Below are positions 42,829 through 53,324 of a stretch of DNA of 64,000 nt, piece after piece. The DNA lies in contig JAVLUZ010000141.1 of assembly GCA_036768485.1 (NCBI GenBank), forward strand, positions 6,027,349-6,091,348, written 5' to 3'. How positions within the stretch are numbered: position 1 is the first letter of the stretch; every line of letters starts with the position of its first letter. Source of the stretch: Mermis nigrescens (lineage: Eukaryota; Nematoda; Enoplea; Mermithida; Mermithidae). The position numbers and the translations under genes were made by a program. The notes below the pieces were generated by a model. The model had not been told where the DNA came from. It saw nothing but the letters and a program-made list of their open reading frames with translations, and did not search any database.

Positions 42829-44403
42829 TCATAAGCGTTTAATGCGCTTTTCAACGTTAATAAATTTTCGTGGCTGCAGTTTAAATCTTTTGCACACGTA
42901 TTTCGTTGATCCCTGATGACGCTTTAAACATAATGTTTGTCGTGCCGTTTTAAGTTTAGACGTTTCCTCGCCGACTTGGTTGGCTAGGTCTACCCATGGA
43001 GAATAGCCAACAAAGTTCTTTAATCGTTTATCAATCAGATTATGCAATAATTCGCTCATCTTTCCCTGCGAATTTTTGAATTTATGCGTATAAAAATTGC
43101 TATAATCGTCGTATAAGCCGTTCAATGAATTATTCCACGTTTTGGTCATACAGAATTTATTCGCTGGTAACCATGCTGTCATAATTTTGCGATAATGACC
43201 ATAAACTAAATTCTTCAGATGGTTAGCTAGCGGTTTTACTGTAATTGACTGAATGATTGGAGTCCGATCAATCGAAACCGTTTTAGTTACGTCGCGCGTT
43301 TTATTATGTTCATAATCAATTGCCCAGTCAGCTTGCACGTTTGATACGTTTTTGTTGGAATTTACATTTTCCTCGTTCATTTCCCTCAGCGTAAAACCAA
43401 TATCTTCTGACGTTATAGTCACTAAAGAAGTATTTAAAAAGTCCGACTGTTCTTCGTCACTTTCAATGACTTCTAATTTCTCGTTGCTTACTGCTTTTTC
43501 GCAAATTTCATCATCACTCGAAATTTCCTCTCTGTCTTCGCTGCTTTTGTTAAATTTAATTTTGCCGTCATTGAGTTCAATTAATTTAAAGCCAATACGC
43601 GTAATTCGTTCAGCAAATTTGCCGTCTATTAATCCTATCAGAACGAAGTAAATTGCGACGTCAAAATGGACGACTGAATCCCTTAAGGCGTAATTTATTT
43701 TACCGTCCGGTAATTTTACAATACTCGGCTCCCAAGATCGGGGGCTTCCCCGGTCTTCTTTTGGTAATTCAATACCAAATGCCTTTCTAGTCATATTGGC
43801 TAGACTCGGGGACAAGATATCAAATAATTTCAATTTATCGTCGTTTTCTTTATATTTTCGATCGTAAATTTTCTTCGGGTCGATAACGTCTATTTTACCG
43901 AAAATCTTACGCTCGAGTGGGGAATATTCAGCTTTTCCTTTCCTATTGTACTGTTGACTTATACATTCGCCGAAAACGTTATGCACTGCGTTATGATCGT
44001 TATTAAAATCGAATCCGACGATGATAGTTTCATCGTCTCTAAGAATGTTCAGAATACGCTGCGGGAAGTGGTCGAATTCGTAAGCGTCGAACAAGAAAGT
44101 GGCACCCGAAGCTAAGCAAAATTGGATGAATCGAACGAAGGGCCCTTTAAAATACTGATGAGTCGGCAAACCTTTTTTAAATTCTGATACCGGATTTCTC
44201 CAGTATCGAAACTCTGAGGCATCCGACATAAATTCCGTGTCTATAGAGATAACGTTGGGCAAAATAGGATCATTTTTGACCGACCAAATAAATTTATCGA
44301 TGGATTTTGAATCGTGAATAATTTCGAAGGAAGTAAAAATAGTTGGTTTGCGTTTCAAAATTTTATCGAACGTTTGACGGAGGAGTTTATGCCGTAAATC
44401 CAT
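42829..44403 (-). CDS. DEDDy 3'-5' exonuclease ORF of Gypsy element
   Basis: The ATG at 44403 (MDLRHKLLRQTFDK) gives 524 codons, starting 64 nt after the gag-pol stop. The exonuclease fold spans about residues 35-260. ExoI is ISIDTEFMSD (about 50-58), ExoII IIVGFDFNNDHNAV (about 128-138) and ExoIII YALRD (about 238-242), the Tyr-xxx-Asp form of the DEDDy class (RNase D/WRN-like). An acidic linker (about 275-315) and a basic C-terminal region follow. It lies where env usually sits and has no signal peptide or membrane span. Exonuclease ORFs of this class have been reported in LTR elements of bdelloid rotifers. A role in trimming cDNA or RNA ends is inferred. Confidence 0.88.
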   Translation of the reverse strand: MDLRHKLLRQTFDKILKRKPTIFTSFEIIHDSKSIDKFIWSVKNDPILPNVISIDTEFMSDASEFRYWRNPVSEFKKGLPTHQYFKGPFVRFIQFCLASGATFLFDAYEFDHFPQRILNILRDDETIIVGFDFNNDHNAVHNVFGECISQQYNRKGKAEYSPLERKIFGKIDVIDPKKIYDRKYKENDDKLKLFDILSPSLANMTRKAFGIELPKEDRGSPRSWEPSIVKLPDGKINYALRDSVVHFDVAIYFVLIGLIDGKFAERITRIGFKLIELNDGKIKFNKSSEDREEISSDDEICEKAVSNEKLEVIESDEEQSDFLNTSLVTITSEDIGFTLREMNEENVNSNKNVSNVQADWAIDYEHNKTRDVTKTVSIDRTPIIQSITVKPLANHLKNLVYGHYRKIMTAWLPANKFCMTKTWNNSLNGLYDDYSNFYTHKFKNSQGKMSELLHNLIDKRLKNFVGYSPWVDLANQVGEETSKLKTARQTLCLKRHQGSTKYVCKRFKLQPRKFINVEKRIKRL

Positions 44404-44467
44404 TTTAGGTATAAAATTTCCGTTTTTAATCAATTAATTGTCGAATAGTCAAAAAAAAATTGCAATA

Positions 44468-47400
44468 TTAATGACGTATAAATTTGTTTTCGGCTAAATT
44501 TATAGCTTGTGCTAAACCTTTCCTTTTGGATAATTTGAATCTCAGTAAATTGTCAACAAAAGACACAATATTCGAGTCATTTATAAGCGCATATCGACTA
44601 TTCGTGCTAAAAAACCGTACAGGTACTAAATCCGAATGTTTATTTCTCTGATAATGTCGTTTAAGGTTACGTGGCAGAGAATCGCCACTTATTATTTCGG
44701 CCGGCCAAAAAGGTTGATTCGCGTGTTTCGCGAAAACGATAGACTGAGCATGCAAATTTTTCTCCGTATATTCATACCTACCTGATGTTTTTCTTAGTCT
44801 GTTAACATGCGTATGCTTCACCTGACCTGTTTCAAGTGATATTATTTCACAGTTAACGCCGTTGTTCGAGTCTGTAGCATCTTGGTAGCGAATTTTGACT
44901 ATTCGGTATGGCCCATCATACCTAAACGCCAATTTCTTTGTCATCGGGTCTAGTACTTCGTTTTTTAGAAAAACGCATTCTCCTATTTGAAATCGATAGT
45001 TTTTTGCGTTTTTGTCATATTGCCGTTTTTGCCTTTCTTGCGCTCTTTTTATGCGCTGATCTACCACAGTTTTTACCTGGGAAAGATTTTTCGTTAATGT
45101 TTTCTTGTATACATCTAAGCTTGAAGGTTTTGCAATATCTGCTGTTAATTTTATATCAACTGGCAACATAGGTTCTCGACCGTGTTCTAAATAATAAGGA
45201 CTTTCTCCCGTTGATGCTTGAGGGCTTGAATTATATGCAAATAATGCTCGACTGATAAATTTATCCCAATTCATTATGTCGTCTGATGCAATAGTGGATA
45301 AAATGTCAGCTATTGTTTTATTAAATCTTTCGACAAGACCGTCTGTCTGAGCATGATAAGGGCTTGTGAAAATTTTTTTAATATTTAAAATTTTGCATAC
45401 GTCGCTAATTAATTTCGATGTGAAGTTCGTTCCATTATCACTTAATAATCTATTTGGCACTCCATGGCGCATTATAACTTTATCGACCAATAAATCACTA
45501 ATTGTTTGAGCTGTTATATCAGACACCGGAAAAGCTTCAGCCCATTTAGTGTAATAATCCATAAAAACGACTAATTGAGTATTATTTGACCTCGTTACTG
45601 GTAGCTTCAAACAATCTACCGCAATCATTTCCCATGGCCCATTCACAGGTATCGGCTGCATTGGGGCTACGGTAGCGGGGTAAGATGCTTTTCTACAGTT
45701 ACATATATTGCACGATAGACAATGCTTTTCGATATCGTTTGCCATATTTGGCCACCAGTATTTCTTTTGTATTTTTCCCATGGTTTTTGCAACGCCTAGG
45801 TGTCCCCCAACTGGATCATCATGATATTGGGTTAAAATAAGTTGCACTAATTTCTTTGGAATAACTGTTTGTAAATAAGCTTTCTTTGAGAATTTCGGGC
45901 GATATTTTCGAATCAAAATATTTCGTATTATTTCAAATTCATCTCGGTATTGTTTTCTTGTGGTTAAATCTAACATTTTATTTTTCAGCTCTTTGATATA
46001 ATCGTCTTCATTTTGTGCATCTTCGATTTTTTCATCTTGCCAATTTATTTTTTCTATATTTTTCGTATGCGTATTTACCATGTGCTTTCTCGATAGCATG
46101 TCTGCGGCTTCATTTTTCTTACCTGGGCAGTATTGAATGCTGAAATCGAATTCCAAAAGCTTAAGTGACCATCTTTTTAACTTTCCGCATGTATCTTTCG
46201 TATTTGCTAGCCATTGCAATGGCTTATGATCGCATTGCACTATAAAGGGTCGACCTAATAAATAATGCCGAAAGTATTGCAAGGCCCACACAATAGCTAA
46301 TAATTCTCTCTCTGTTGTTGAATAATTCTGTTCTGATTTTGATAATTGTTTCGAGGCGTAGGCTATAATCCATTGTTCTTTATCATTTTTCTGTGCTAAA
46401 ATTGCGCCTAACGCTTGACCGCTTGCATCCGTTACTACAATAAATTGGTCATCTTTGTCAAAAGAAGGAAAACGCAATATTGGTGGCGTTGTGAATGCGT
46501 TCTTCAATTTTTCGAATGCATTTTGTTCCTTTTCGGTCCAAATAAATTTTTTATCCTTTTTCAAAAGAGAATAAAGTGGAACTGCGATTTTCGCTAAATT
46601 TGGTATGAACCTACGAAACCATTGGACTAATCCCAAAAAACGTTGTATTTGTTTCTGGTTTTTCGGTGCTGGATAGCCAGCTAATTCTACTGTCTTTTTG
46701 GGATCTGGTTCTATACCGTTTTTTGAGATTAAATGGCCTAGAAATGTAACCTGCTCTTTACAGAATGAGCATTTCGATAATTTTAATTTAAGATTCGCAT
46801 TTCTAAGCGCCGTAAATACTTGAGTCAAATGCATTTGATGCTGTTCGAATGATTTTGAAAATATGATTATATCATCTATGTAAACAAGAGCTGTTTTCCA
46901 CTGCAGCCCTGCTAATACTATATCCATAAGCCGTTGAAAATCCGATGGAGCATTTTTGATTCCAAAAGGCATTACATTAAATTCGAAATTTCCATATGGA
47001 GAAGAAAATGCTGTTTTTAATTTGGATTTTTCTTCTAAAGGTATTTGCCAGTAACCCGAACGCAAATCCAATGTTGAAAATATTGTAGCTTTATCTAAGC
47101 TATCCAAGTATTCATCGATGCGTGGGATGGGGTACACATCCGGCTCCGTTATTGTATTTAGGGCTCTATAATCAACTACTGGTCTAAGTGATCCGTCCTT
47201 TTTCTTTATCAGAAAAATTGGACTTGACCACTCTGATGTAGATGGTCGAATTATGCAATCCCCCTTCATTTCTTCTATTGTATTTTTCAATGTATCGCGA
47301 TATGCATAAGGGGTTCTAAATTTCTTTCCTTTAACCGCTTTGGCGTTTCCAGTGTTAATTTTGTGTTCTATCAATGTCGTTCTTCCTAGGTCTTTGTTAC

Positions 47401-49711
47401 TTTTTGCGAACAGATCTCGATTATTATTTAATACTTGTCTTAATTCGACTTTCTGAGCTTCCGAAATGTCTGCTTGTTCAGCACAAACCGATATATCCTT
47501 ATCAATGCTGTTTATTTCTGGAAGCTTTTCATTACATACTTCAAAATCTTCGCTAACCGTTCCTACTATCGACCCTGCTTCAATAGCTATTGGCTTTTTC
47601 GTCGGATTAAGTATGCGACAAGGTATGACATGTGTCTTGCTTTTAACAAGAGCTGTAGCGACATAAATTTTATTTGCTTCGCAAAAATTTTCATTTGATT
47701 CAAAAAGGAGCTCATTCTTTTCGATTTTGGATAGTATTGTACACGGCAGCATGCATTCAGATCGTGCTGGTATTTCGAAATTTTGGCATAAGCATACAAG
47801 TACTGGCGACTCATTAAATGTGCTCGTATTCGCCGTACCATAATTAATTGAATTTTTCTGACCATACACTATCGGTATTTCTCCCTGTCCGATTTTTATG
47901 CAGTCCTCATTGGGCACAATGCTTGCACCATATTTCTTTATAAAATCATAACCGAGTAATGTAGTATATGGTAAATGATTAACTACACCGGCAGATATAA
48001 TATATTCAATACCATTAATCTTAAGTGAGAAAGGCAACATAGCAAGTATTTGGAAACGCGTTCCATCGACCGAAATTCCTGAATCTGATGTTTTAGATTT
48101 AGGTAGATTGATTTTCAGCGTATTTTCGACAAATGATTTCGTAATTAAAGTTATTTGTGAGCCAGTATCAATTAAGGCTCTCGTTGGAAAATCGTTCACA
48201 GATATGTCTATCAGTGGTAACGGAATATACGTGTTTTTGCACGCATTTGTACTTTTAGAATAAGAATATGTCTTCCTATCGCTGCTTGAAGTTTCAAATG
48301 ATACTCGCGTAGTTTTATTTTCATTATTTACTACTTTCTCCATATTATAATTCCGATATTTCTTTTTATTTCGTGTTAAATTTTCGTACGGTATTCGATG
48401 AGAATTTTTATATTTGACTGTTGCTGCAGCCATGCCATAAAATCTTCGCGAGAAGTTATGTACATAATAATAATCGATAACAGTTCTATCCCTATTTTTT
48501 AATATACTTTTTAATGCTTCCACCGAATTCGAACTTACAGCTGATGTTTCTGCATCAGCTTCTTCATTTTCGCTGTCGCAATTGTGCCTCTGACTAGAAT
48601 CCCTTATCGAGGAATGGCTGAACGAAGGTGAATTTGTCCAATATCTTTCATTGGGTTTATATAATACGCGATTTCGATTAAAATGCGGCGAATTAAATTT
48701 ATTCGGCGAACGATTTCTCGAACCACTTGCTCGATACCAACAATCACGTGCGAGATGTCCCATCTTTCCGCACTCATAGCATTTTCTTTCATTTTTGTAA
48801 GTCGAATCGTATCGCGAATTAGAATACTGATTTTTTTGTGTATTAAAATTTCGATTATTGAAACGATTTGGAGGCGCCGCTGGTTTCCTGCGTTCATAAT
48901 TAGTATAATTACTCAATTTCACTTCATCTTTTTCCCGTCTAAGTGCTTCAATTTCTTTTCGTACTTCTAGCAACGATTTAGATAACTCCGCTACTGATGA
49001 GTTAAATGTCGATGTATCCTTATTAATACTGTTTGTTGCAGTACCTTGATCGCTAATTAGCGGATATTCCGCATTTTTCGCAAGCTTCATTGCCTGCTGA
49101 TATGATTTTGGCGTGCCGAATATCTGTATTTGCGATTTCAATTTTGGTAATAGCCCTTTAATGAAACTAACTTTCAGTTGATCTTCCAGCTGATCAAACG
49201 ATAAATTAGGAAATGCGCGCTTCGCCAATTTTTGCAAATTATGTACGTAATGATCGACCGATTCATTTTCTTTTTGTCGAATCTCTTGAAAATCTAAAAT
49301 CGTTTGGTCCTGAAAGCCAGGAGGTAAAAATTTTTCGATTAATGCCTTTTTGATTTCCGAATAACCTATTTCTGCTGCTGAGCCTAAGTCTTTAAATACT
49401 GATCTGGGATAAGCGTCAAGGAAAAATGGCAAAATTGACAACTTACTGTCATTTGTTGCTCTAGCAGCTAATGCTAACGAATCGAATTCCTCGAAAAATG
49501 CGATTATTTCTTTACCTGCCGTACCACTAAATGGATTTAATCGCCAGCGAGCAAGTTCTAAAAATTTTGAGTGTTGCAAGCACTCCGCTAAATCTGAATT
49601 ACGTTCGAAGGAGTCAACTTCTCCTTGATTTTCTTGATTTGGATTTGGATTCGGCATTTCGTTTTCTGATTTCTCTACGTTTCCTGCGCTACTTCGCGAT
49701 CGTGTTATCAT
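44468..49711 (-). CDS. Gag-Pol polyprotein with C-terminal PWWP-like domain
   Basis: This single 1747-aa ORF has a retrotransposon gag domain (about 45-230) and a zinc knuckle CYECGKMGHLARDC (about 313-326). The protease has ALIDTGSQITLI (about 515), the RT has YIDDIIIFS (about 945) and the RNase H has VVTDASG (about 1090). The integrase has an HHCC region (about 1310-1345), a catalytic core with VDCLKL, LSDNGTNF and LVERFNK (about 1362, 1427, 1457), and a GPYRIVKI module (about 1595). The last 95 residues form a PWWP-like domain: IVFAKHANQPFWPAEI, LVPVRFFSTNSRYAL, FVDN and a KRKGLAQAI helix. Gag and pol share one frame, so no frameshift site is needed. The start is the first ATG after the leader. 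Confidence 0.93.
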   Translation of the reverse strand: MITRSRSSAGNVEKSENEMPNPNPNQENQGEVDSFERNSDLAECLQHSKFLELARWRLNPFSGTAGKEIIAFFEEFDSLALAARATNDSKLSILPFFLDAYPRSVFKDLGSAAEIGYSEIKKALIEKFLPPGFQDQTILDFQEIRQKENESVDHYVHNLQKLAKRAFPNLSFDQLEDQLKVSFIKGLLPKLKSQIQIFGTPKSYQQAMKLAKNAEYPLISDQGTATNSINKDTSTFNSSVAELSKSLLEVRKEIEALRREKDEVKLSNYTNYERRKPAAPPNRFNNRNFNTQKNQYSNSRYDSTYKNERKCYECGKMGHLARDCWYRASGSRNRSPNKFNSPHFNRNRVLYKPNERYWTNSPSFSHSSIRDSSQRHNCDSENEEADAETSAVSSNSVEALKSILKNRDRTVIDYYYVHNFSRRFYGMAAATVKYKNSHRIPYENLTRNKKKYRNYNMEKVVNNENKTTRVSFETSSSDRKTYSYSKSTNACKNTYIPLPLIDISVNDFPTRALIDTGSQITLITKSFVENTLKINLPKSKTSDSGISVDGTRFQILAMLPFSLKINGIEYIISAGVVNHLPYTTLLGYDFIKKYGASIVPNEDCIKIGQGEIPIVYGQKNSINYGTANTSTFNESPVLVCLCQNFEIPARSECMLPCTILSKIEKNELLFESNENFCEANKIYVATALVKSKTHVIPCRILNPTKKPIAIEAGSIVGTVSEDFEVCNEKLPEINSIDKDISVCAEQADISEAQKVELRQVLNNNRDLFAKSNKDLGRTTLIEHKINTGNAKAVKGKKFRTPYAYRDTLKNTIEEMKGDCIIRPSTSEWSSPIFLIKKKDGSLRPVVDYRALNTITEPDVYPIPRIDEYLDSLDKATIFSTLDLRSGYWQIPLEEKSKLKTAFSSPYGNFEFNVMPFGIKNAPSDFQRLMDIVLAGLQWKTALVYIDDIIIFSKSFEQHQMHLTQVFTALRNANLKLKLSKCSFCKEQVTFLGHLISKNGIEPDPKKTVELAGYPAPKNQKQIQRFLGLVQWFRRFIPNLAKIAVPLYSLLKKDKKFIWTEKEQNAFEKLKNAFTTPPILRFPSFDKDDQFIVVTDASGQALGAILAQKNDKEQWIIAYASKQLSKSEQNYSTTERELLAIVWALQYFRHYLLGRPFIVQCDHKPLQWLANTKDTCGKLKRWSLKLLEFDFSIQYCPGKKNEAADMLSRKHMVNTHTKNIEKINWQDEKIEDAQNEDDYIKELKNKMLDLTTRKQYRDEFEIIRNILIRKYRPKFSKKAYLQTVIPKKLVQLILTQYHDDPVGGHLGVAKTMGKIQKKYWWPNMANDIEKHCLSCNICNCRKASYPATVAPMQPIPVNGPWEMIAVDCLKLPVTRSNNTQLVVFMDYYTKWAEAFPVSDITAQTISDLLVDKVIMRHGVPNRLLSDNGTNFTSKLISDVCKILNIKKIFTSPYHAQTDGLVERFNKTIADILSTIASDDIMNWDKFISRALFAYNSSPQASTGESPYYLEHGREPMLPVDIKLTADIAKPSSLDVYKKTLTKNLSQVKTVVDQRIKRAQERQKRQYDKNAKNYRFQIGECVFLKNEVLDPMTKKLAFRYDGPYRIVKIRYQDATDSNNGVNCEIISLETGQVKHTHVNRLRKTSGRYEYTEKNLHAQSIVFAKHANQPFWPAEIISGDSLPRNLKRHYQRNKHSDLVPVRFFSTNSRYALINDSNIVSFVDNLLRFKLSKRKGLAQAINLAENKFIRH

Positions 49712-49733
49712 CCAATTATTACCGCAAATTGAC

Positions 49734-49816
49734 GAGGTTTATTCTCGTTTTTATCGAATTAATTAACGAGGTTTATTCTCGTTTTTATCGAATTAATTAA
49801 CGAGGTTTATTCTCGT
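49734..49816. repeat. 34-bp leader repeats of Gypsy element
   Basis: Two full units and one partial unit contain GAGGTTTATTCTCGTTTTTA and GAATTAATTAAC, between the primer-binding site and the gag start. Confidence 0.85.
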
Positions 49817-49820
49817 TTTC

Positions 49821-49838
49821 ATCTCCGTGGGACCTCCA
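49821..49838 (-). promoter_or_regulatory. Primer-binding site
   Basis: TGGAGGTCCCACGGAGAT begins two bases after the 5' LTR on the coding strand and should pair with the 3' end of a host tRNA. The tRNA is not identified. Confidence 0.7.
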
Positions 49839-49840
49839 TT

Positions 49841-50216
49841 TGCAATGCGCCGTGTACTTCTAATTTAGATTGCTTTAATTAGTTAACAGAAAATAAATAT
49901 GTCCAACAATCAAAAATACAACGTTAAATCAAAATCAGAGAAATCATTTTAGACGCTCTTTCATGACGCCGTCCAAACCAACACTGTCCTTATTCCTTCT
50001 CTACATGCAGGCTGACAACGATGCTGTCACCTACTTTGCATGTTTTTCACCATTAATATTACAGAATTGGCGTCCCTTTTTATTACCACACTAGCGTCTA
50101 TTAAGATGAATCAAATCAATCGTTAGAAAAGAATTCGAACTGATTTTTGAATAACAATAGTCTAATTTCCGTAATAAATGAGAGACTGTGTGTCAATATG
50201 TTTGTAGCATATTGCA
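49841..50216 (-). repeat. 5' LTR of Gypsy element
   Basis: This 376-bp LTR matches 42367-42742. The one visible difference is GCCGTGTAC against GCCATGTAC. Confidence 0.95.
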
Positions 50217-50277
50217 GTATCATATCTATTTTTTCCTCTTCATCACTTGATGATGGGCGATTTTCTTTCTTTCTAGT

Positions 50278-51993
50278 TTATTTTAATTCCATGGTGTTGG
50301 CGGTATGGCACTGTTGATAACGTTTGGTGTGGTTGACATGGATGACTTGGTTTTGGCTATTGCCAGAATCAATGGTTATATTTGGGTATTGAACTTTGAC
50401 GACTGTGTATGGACATGTGTAAGTCTGGAGAAATTTCTTCGGGGTTCCTCGTTTGATAATTTCGTTTTCCAGAAGTCTTTGGTCTCCAATTTCATATTTT
50501 ACATCTCTGGCTTTTTCATTCCATACTTTGTGATGGCTTTCTTGCGACAGTTCAATTTGTTTTTGTACTTTTGTGACAGCTTTTGAAAAATGTTTCCTAA
50601 CTTTTTGTTTGTATGTTTCTGCGTCCATTAGGTAAAATGGGCGATTAAAATTTAAGACTGCATCAATTGGTAGTGTATGATTTCGTTCATATATTAGGAA
50701 GAAGAAACAGAATCCAGTGGTTTCATTTTCGTGTTTGTTGGCTGCAAAAGATGCCAGATGTTTGTCCCAGTCTATTTGATTTTTGCCTAGGTTAATTCTT
50801 AACTGTGTGATTAGAGTTTGATTGGCTCTCTCTACCTCACCATTGGCCATGGGATGGTAGGCGTTCGTGAAAAGTTGTTGAGTTTTAAAGAGTCATGTGA
50901 TTTACCCCATTAGCTGTGATATAAAGTCTGAATCATGGTCAGACTGAAGAATTCTGGGTGCTCCGTGTTGGCAGACGATTTGAGTGACAAAAATTTCGGT
51001 TATTGTTTGGGCAGTTATGTTGGGTGTTGCAAAGGCTTCAATGTATTTTGTGAAATAGTCAATAAATACTATTATGAATCTGTTTCCGGATTCTGTTAGG
51101 TTTAAAGGTCCTACAAAAATCACAGCTAGTCGATCAAATAGTTCTGTGACTGAAATAGGGTATAAGCTTGCGGCTATTTTGGTGCGCCAGGGCTTATTTT
51201 GTTGACATGTATCACACGTAGAGCAATATTCTTTTATGTCTTTGTTCATGTGTTTCCAAAATATTTTTTCGCTATTAATTTTGTCGTTATTCGGGTTCTA
51301 AAATGTCCACAAAATTGGTCATCATGATGAGCATAAATAATCAATCTTTGTAAGATTTCAGGTATGACAATTTTCTTTGAATCATCTTTCTTAATATAAA
51401 GAGTGCCGTGCTCTATTATTAATCCTTGAACAGGTGAATCCGAAGAAAAATAGATTTTGCAATCTGAATCCTTTTCTTGGAGGGACCCAATATCTGACAA
51501 AAAATCAGGACATTTTATTGGCGTTTCCATTTGAATGGTGTTAATCGCAAATCATATAGTACAATTGTCGCTTTCTATTTCTTTATCAAGTTTGTTTTTG
51601 TCATTCTCCTGCTTAAGTTCATTTTTGTCAATATTAAAATAGTTTGATTCTAAAGGATTTGGAAGTCGCAACAGAGTATCAGCATTTTGATTTTTCACTC
51701 CTTTTTGCGGTATGACAAAAATTTTTGTGCCGGCTAAAGCTAAACCCCAGCGGGCAATTCTGGAGGAAGGGTTAGGTTTTCCTAAAATTTATTTTACAGC
51801 TGTTTGTCTTATCGTAACCTCTTGCTGATATAAATACGGGCGGAAATAGTTAAGAAACTCTAGGACTGACAAGGTTTCTAATTCTGTCACAGAGTAATTT
51901 CTTTCAGTGTTTTTGGGGCTGTGTCTTGCAAATGCTATAGGATGTTCAAGTTTATTGTCTTGAATTTGGGAGAGAACAACTCCTATCCCGGTA
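50278..51993 (-). pseudogene. Second retroelement: RNase H end and integrase
   Basis: On this strand the RNase H continues from the foldback insertion (GIGVVLSQIQDNKLEHPIAF, about 51990). The integrase follows with an HHCC region (HAHHDDQFCGHF; CSTCDTCQQNK, about 51330-51195). Its core has AVIFVGPL at the first catalytic site, with Ile where Asp is expected. The second site is LQSDHDSDF (about 50935) and the third NGEVERANQTL (about 50840). A stop near 50902, a frameshift and the stop after RQTAVK near 51789 break it. The last residues of the C-terminal module end at 50278, 58 bp from the younger Gypsy insertion. Confidence 0.75.
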
Positions 51994-53324
51994 GCGTATT
52001 TCAAAAAGCCACTGAGGATTTGCTGTGGCTATTGTTAAAGATATGTATGTAGGCGGGCCTAGCATTCACCTAATTACATAACCATTACATGCGTTCAAAC
52101 GTAGGCATTCCGCCTATATGCCCATAAAATGCGTGAGACTCGCTCGCCCAGGTGAATAAAAAATAGCATAGTACACTGTTTCATTGTTATTTACGCCAAG
52201 TGCCTTAATTTCTACATCAACTTTTTATTGCGTAATTTTACCGCAAACTCGTGATTCATGGGGAGAAAGAAAAGGTTAGCAAAAGATAATCGAATGAAAG
52301 CAAAGATATGAAATAATCTATTTGGTGTTTTAATTAAATTTCTCAAAGTTAGTATGTGAAGAAGCTTTAAATTTGGGGACCCATATTATATTCATAGATG
52401 ATAAAATGAGACCCCAGAGTAGACACGCTTTAATACAATTTTAAAAAGAAACGGAAATCAAAAACTGGGCAATTCACAAGGAAACAGCGATATTAATGAC
52501 CTAGGCCATGAGACATAACATTTGGTTGGCTGGAATGAATGTTTTTCAGCAAATTTCTAGCGCATTTCAAAATTTTTGGCGCTCAAACTCATCTTCATTT
52601 TGCAACCAGTATTCTTGTTTCTACTTGAGCCATCACCTATCTTTTTTTACTCCTTTTATATTTTGAACTATTGTGACAAACAAAATCCGTGATATACAAA
52701 AATCGTGTGCAATTTGGTTATGTATTCGCCACATTCCGATTGATACTATTTGATCATTTGATTTCCAATTTCCAAGCTTTAATCTCGTCGATCGTGTTCA
52801 ATTTTAGTCGTACAACGACTTTAATGCCTTCGCCTCCCCCGCAAATACTCTGTATTTCAAAATTTGTGCAACTTGGCAAAGATGATTCGAAGTAAAGATA
52901 ATTATCATCTATTCTGAAAAACTTTAAAGCATTTTAAGATTTAGTGGATGGTATAACACTTTGCCAAATGTTCGAATCAAAAATCTAAGAAGTCCTTTTG
53001 CTTTGTCTAACTTTTTCTTTTTATCAGGCTCTAAGACTCATGAGTTTGCAATAAGATTATGCAAGGAAAAGTTGGCGTAGAAATTAAGGTACTTAGGGTA
53101 AATAACAATAAAACAGTGCGCTGTTATTCATTATTCACTTTGGCGAGCGAGTCTCATTTTGCCTGCGTTTGGATGGTATATGTATGTAACTACGCATTTT
53201 ATGGGCATATAGGCGGAATGCCTACGTTCGAATGCATTTAATGGTTATGTAATTAGATGAACGCTAGGCCCGCCTATCTTTAACAATAGCCACAGCGAAT
53301 CCTTCATGGCTCTTCGAAATATGC
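51994..53324. mobile_element. Foldback DNA element inside RNase H
   Basis: Long inverted repeats run inward from GCGTATTTC at 51994 and GAAATATGC ending at 53324. They share GCTGTGGCTATTGTTAAAGATA, AGGCGGGCCTAGC and GTAGGCATTCCGCCTATATG, and continue at lower identity to about 52300 and 53010. The middle is AT-rich with no transposase. ATCCC lies near both outer edges and fits a 5-bp target duplication. The insertion splits the coding frame of the second retroelement between TDAS and GIGVVLS. Confidence 0.8.

Larger units (their letters stand above)
42367..50216 (-). mobile_element. Ty3/Gypsy LTR element with PWWP and exonuclease
   Basis: The element is 7850 bp with LTRs of 376 bp at both ends, and I see one difference between them. 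It is flanked by GTAT at 42363-42366 and 50217-50220, a 4-bp target duplication typical of the group. It has a primer-binding site after the 5' LTR, a purine tract before the 3' LTR, an intact gag-pol ORF and an intact second ORF. All signs point to a recent, possibly still active insertion. Its target appears to be the 3' part of the older retroelement whose integrase starts at 50278. Confidence 0.95.

Noticed and set aside
43352..43651. 99-codon + strand ORF inside the exonuclease gene
   Set aside because: It is an antisense shadow of the exonuclease coding sequence, Ser/Leu-rich as expected from the complementary strand.
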